Shown: positions 61,942 to 64,000 of the stretch, one piece after another
Position numbering within the stretch: position 1 is the stretch's first letter
How the letters are laid out: each line of letters starts with the position of its first letter
NCBI GenBank assembly: GCA_022822305.1
Contig: JAJEBY010000003.1
Coordinates: 248,001 to 312,000, forward strand
Direction: 5' to 3'
Origin: Anaerolineae bacterium
GTDB taxonomy: Bacteria; Chloroflexota; Anaerolineae; Aggregatilineales; Phototrophicaceae
Length of the DNA: 64,000 nt
Notes under the pieces: generated by a model
The model's database searches: none
Told to the model about the DNA's origin: nothing
What the model saw: the letters and a program-made list of their open reading frames with translations, nothing else
Translations under genes and position numbers: made by a program

Positions 61942-63609
61942 TTACTGCAGCAGGACCATGGGATAGAAGTAGGACGAATCCATCCCGGCCGGCTGATAAT
62001 TGAAGCCCTGAACGTTGCTGTTGATGGCCATCAGGAAATGACGCGCGTAGACCCAGATATCGGCCGCGTCGTCAACCAGAATCTGCTGGAGTTCTTTGTA
62101 CATTTCGATGCGCGCGTCTACGTCCACGGTCACACGCGCCAGATCGATGAGCTCGTCCGCCCGCTCGTTTTTGTAGAAGGTGCAGCTATACCAAGCGCCC
62201 CAATTGCTGGAGTGATACTGCGGGTAGAAAATGATCTCGGCATCCGGGTAATCGGAGGCGGCCCAGATCCAGTTGAAGTGCGCGGCCGTATCCGGCGCGT
62301 TCAAGCGCCCGATGTATTCGCCGGCCGTGAGCCCTTCCACGTTCACGCTGATGCCCAGATGCTGGAGGCTGTTTTGCAGCACAAGACCGAAGTCTTGCTG
62401 GATGGGCGCGCCGCCAACGTAGTTGAAGACCAGTTCGAGGCTGGCGGGATCGTAGCCCGACATTTCCAAATTTTCGCGGGCGAGATCGAGATTGGTATCG
62501 TAGGGGCTGATATCGATTTGACCGGGGAAGCCCTTGGGCACGGGGCTGGTCAAGCGGGTGCCGTTTCCATTGAGCACACCCTGAATGGCGGCTTCGTAAT
62601 CAAAGGCGTAGCTCATGGCTCGGCGGAAATGGACGTTGCTGGTCGGCTCCTTCTGATTGTTCATCTTGACCATGCCCGGCGACAGCGTGACTTGTTCGAT
62701 GACATCGATATTGGGCGATGCCGCGACCAGTTCGTAGTCGATTTGGGTGAGCCGGTCGGTCATGTGCACCTGTCCGTTTTCCAGGAGTTGGCGCAGCGTG
62801 GCCGGTTCGCGATGAATCTCGTATACCCAGCCGGTGAGATGCTCGGCGGGCCAGCCTTTGAAGTAGTCCTCGAACCAGCGATGAACGATGCGCACGGCGG
62901 GATCAAATTCTTCGATGTAGAAGGGTCCCGAGCCGGCGTCATTGTCGCGCATCCAGGCCCGGCCCCAATCGCCGTCTACCTCATTGGCGCGGACGAGATC
63001 TTCGTTGACGATGTAGAGCCAGGGCAAGGTGAACAAGAAGGGACCGAACTGCTTCTTCAGCGTCAGCTTGACGGTCACATCATCGACGACTTCGATTTGC
63101 TCGGGATCAACGGTATCCGCCCAGAGGAAGGAGGGCGAATCTCCCATGGCCAGCATACGTTCAAAGGTGTATTTGACATCGGAAGCTGTCAGCGTGGACC
63201 CATCGTGGAATTTGACATTTTCTTCGAGATGGAAGGTCCATTCCAAGCCGTCGTCGGAGACGTCGTAGCCTTTGGCCAGATGATTGACGACTTGCGGGGG
63301 CACGCCTTCAAATCTGAACAGGGCGTCATAGACGTTGTCATCGACATAGCGGGACCAAAGCGTATAGCCGACGGCGGGATCGATGGATTCCATTTCGTGA
63401 GTGGCGCCGTAGACAACGACCGCGTCGGCCATATCATCCTGGGCGAGCAGAGACGAAGCCGGCATCAATAAGGATGAGCTGGCCGCAACGCCGGCGCCCA
63501 ACATGCCCGTGTACTTCAGAAAGTCTCGCCGCGACAGCATACGGAGGTCGCTGGGATCCACGGTTGAATGCTCTGGTTGGTAACGTATCACTCGTTTTTC
63601 TTCACTCAT
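61942..63609 (-). CDS. Peptide ABC transporter family 5 substrate-binding protein, Tat-exported
   Basis: The 555-residue protein has a twin-arginine signal (SRRDFLKYTG, about 26-35, then a Gly/Ala/Ser-rich core) and a family 5 binding-protein fold with the VKFHDGSTLTASDV segment. Receptors of this family bind oligopeptides, nickel or opines. The start at 63609 (MSEEKRV) follows AAAGGAG; the ATG at 63642 is less likely. It feeds the Opp-type permease genes of the same island. Secretion by Tat implies folding before export or anchoring at the membrane. Confidence 0.9.
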   Translation of the reverse strand: MSEEKRVIRYQPEHSTVDPSDLRMLSRRDFLKYTGMLGAGVAASSSLLMPASSLLAQDDMADAVVVYGATHEMESIDPAVGYTLWSRYVDDNVYDALFRFEGVPPQVVNHLAKGYDVSDDGLEWTFHLEENVKFHDGSTLTASDVKYTFERMLAMGDSPSFLWADTVDPEQIEVVDDVTVKLTLKKQFGPFLFTLPWLYIVNEDLVRANEVDGDWGRAWMRDNDAGSGPFYIEEFDPAVRIVHRWFEDYFKGWPAEHLTGWVYEIHREPATLRQLLENGQVHMTDRLTQIDYELVAASPNIDVIEQVTLSPGMVKMNNQKEPTSNVHFRRAMSYAFDYEAAIQGVLNGNGTRLTSPVPKGFPGQIDISPYDTNLDLARENLEMSGYDPASLELVFNYVGGAPIQQDFGLVLQNSLQHLGISVNVEGLTAGEYIGRLNAPDTAAHFNWIWAASDYPDAEIIFYPQYHSSNWGAWYSCTFYKNERADELIDLARVTVDVDARIEMYKELQQILVDDAADIWVYARHFLMAINSNVQGFNYQPAGMDSSYFYPMVLLQ

Positions 63610-63731
63610 GTTGGCAACTCCTTTTGGCAGAAAACTATTCAATGCTTACGATCTCTTAAGCCACTTCTACTTATGCCATAGACGCGCCACCTCCGTTTGC
63701 TATCCGCAACCCACATACAATTGGCGATCGA

Positions 63732-64000
63732 TTATTTCAGACGTTTGACTACCTCCTTCGAATCTTGCAGGTGTTGCAGCATGGCCTCGGCGGCCGCTCG
63801 CGAATCGCGCCGTTCCAGCGCCTCGACCACCGTACAGTGCTGCTGCCAGGATATGTAAATGCGATCCGGCTGTCGAAAGAAGGCATAGCGCGCATCCAGC
63901 AGCGCGTGACTGATACTGTCGCTCAGTTCGATCAGAAAGTTGTTTTGCGACATCTCGCTGACGAGCTGGTGAAATTCGATATCGGCTTCAATGGCGCCGT
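63732..64000 (-). CDS. GntR-family regulator, FCD domain (5' end outside window)
   Basis: The frame is open to the window edge and reads through IEADIEFHQLVSEMSQNNFLI, the metal-binding FCD core (D, FH and later H positions). The DNA-binding half lies outside. FCD regulators sense carboxylic acids or sugars and usually repress adjoining catabolic operons. It heads the island, so it is the likely regulator of the peptide and Hyu genes. The gene ends at 63732 with KEVVKRLK. Confidence 0.88.
   Translation of the reverse strand, partial: GAIEADIEFHQLVSEMSQNNFLIELSDSISHALLDARYAFFRQPDRIYISWQQHCTVVEALERRDSRAAAEAMLQHLQDSKEVVKRLK

Overview
The window is GC-rich, densely coding bacterial DNA. It looks like a Chloroflexota genome, probably an Anaerolineae-type heterotroph. 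The reasons are the many family 1 and family 5 ABC solute-binding proteins, a glutamate-mutase-L-like ASKHA protein in a membrane-protein operon, Thr/Pro-rich extracytoplasmic linkers, and intergenic hairpin repeats scattered through the region. This placement is inferred from gene content. No rRNA, tRNA or CRISPR array was seen.

Layout. 1-6.8 kb: a truncated BMP-type lipoprotein, a class C beta-lactamase-like serine hydrolase and two tandem S9 prolyl-oligopeptidase-type peptidases. 6.8-10.4 kb: a sugar ABC importer (binding protein and two permeases, no ATPase). 10.4-17.3 kb (minus): two small unknown genes, then a six-gene operon of membrane proteins ending in the MutL-like protein. 17.4-20.4 kb: a single-chain restriction-modification enzyme whose specificity part is AT-rich. 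20.5-26.6 kb: housekeeping genes (mscL, flavin reductase, glycosyltransferase, pterin dehydratase, Tat-exported amidase, thymidylate kinase, radical SAM/HhH protein). 26.8-32.7 kb: a second sugar ABC system with two binding proteins, ATPase and two permeases. 32.7-36.1 kb: small enzymes (OsmC, TfoX-like, SMP-30, YCII, RimI-like). 36.1-45.7 kb: mixed accessory DNA with an AT-rich Fic gene, a P-type ATPase remnant, a Tat-exported cyclase, a frameshifted LysE exporter, Nudix, two TPR membrane proteins, FkbM methyltransferase and a XhoI/PaeR7I-like restriction-modification pair.

45.7-64 kb is one long minus-strand catabolic island. It holds a GntR/FCD regulator (cut by the window end), a family 5 peptide-binding protein, HyuA, two HyuB subunits, an oligopeptide permease (two permeases, two ATPases), an MFS transporter, a D-glutamate-cyclase-like protein and two amidohydrolases. 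A coherent reading is uptake of peptides or amino-acid derivatives followed by opening of cyclic amides such as 5-oxoproline or hydantoins.

Two themes recur. Five tandem paralogue pairs sit in 64 kb (S9 peptidases, sugar-binding proteins, TPR proteins, amidohydrolases, HyuB). Two short hairpin repeat families, sometimes joined into a composite element, occupy many gaps and in one place form the end of a coding sequence. Both amidohydrolases carry substitutions at expected metal-ligand positions. The six-gene MutL-like operon is the best candidate for an undescribed system.
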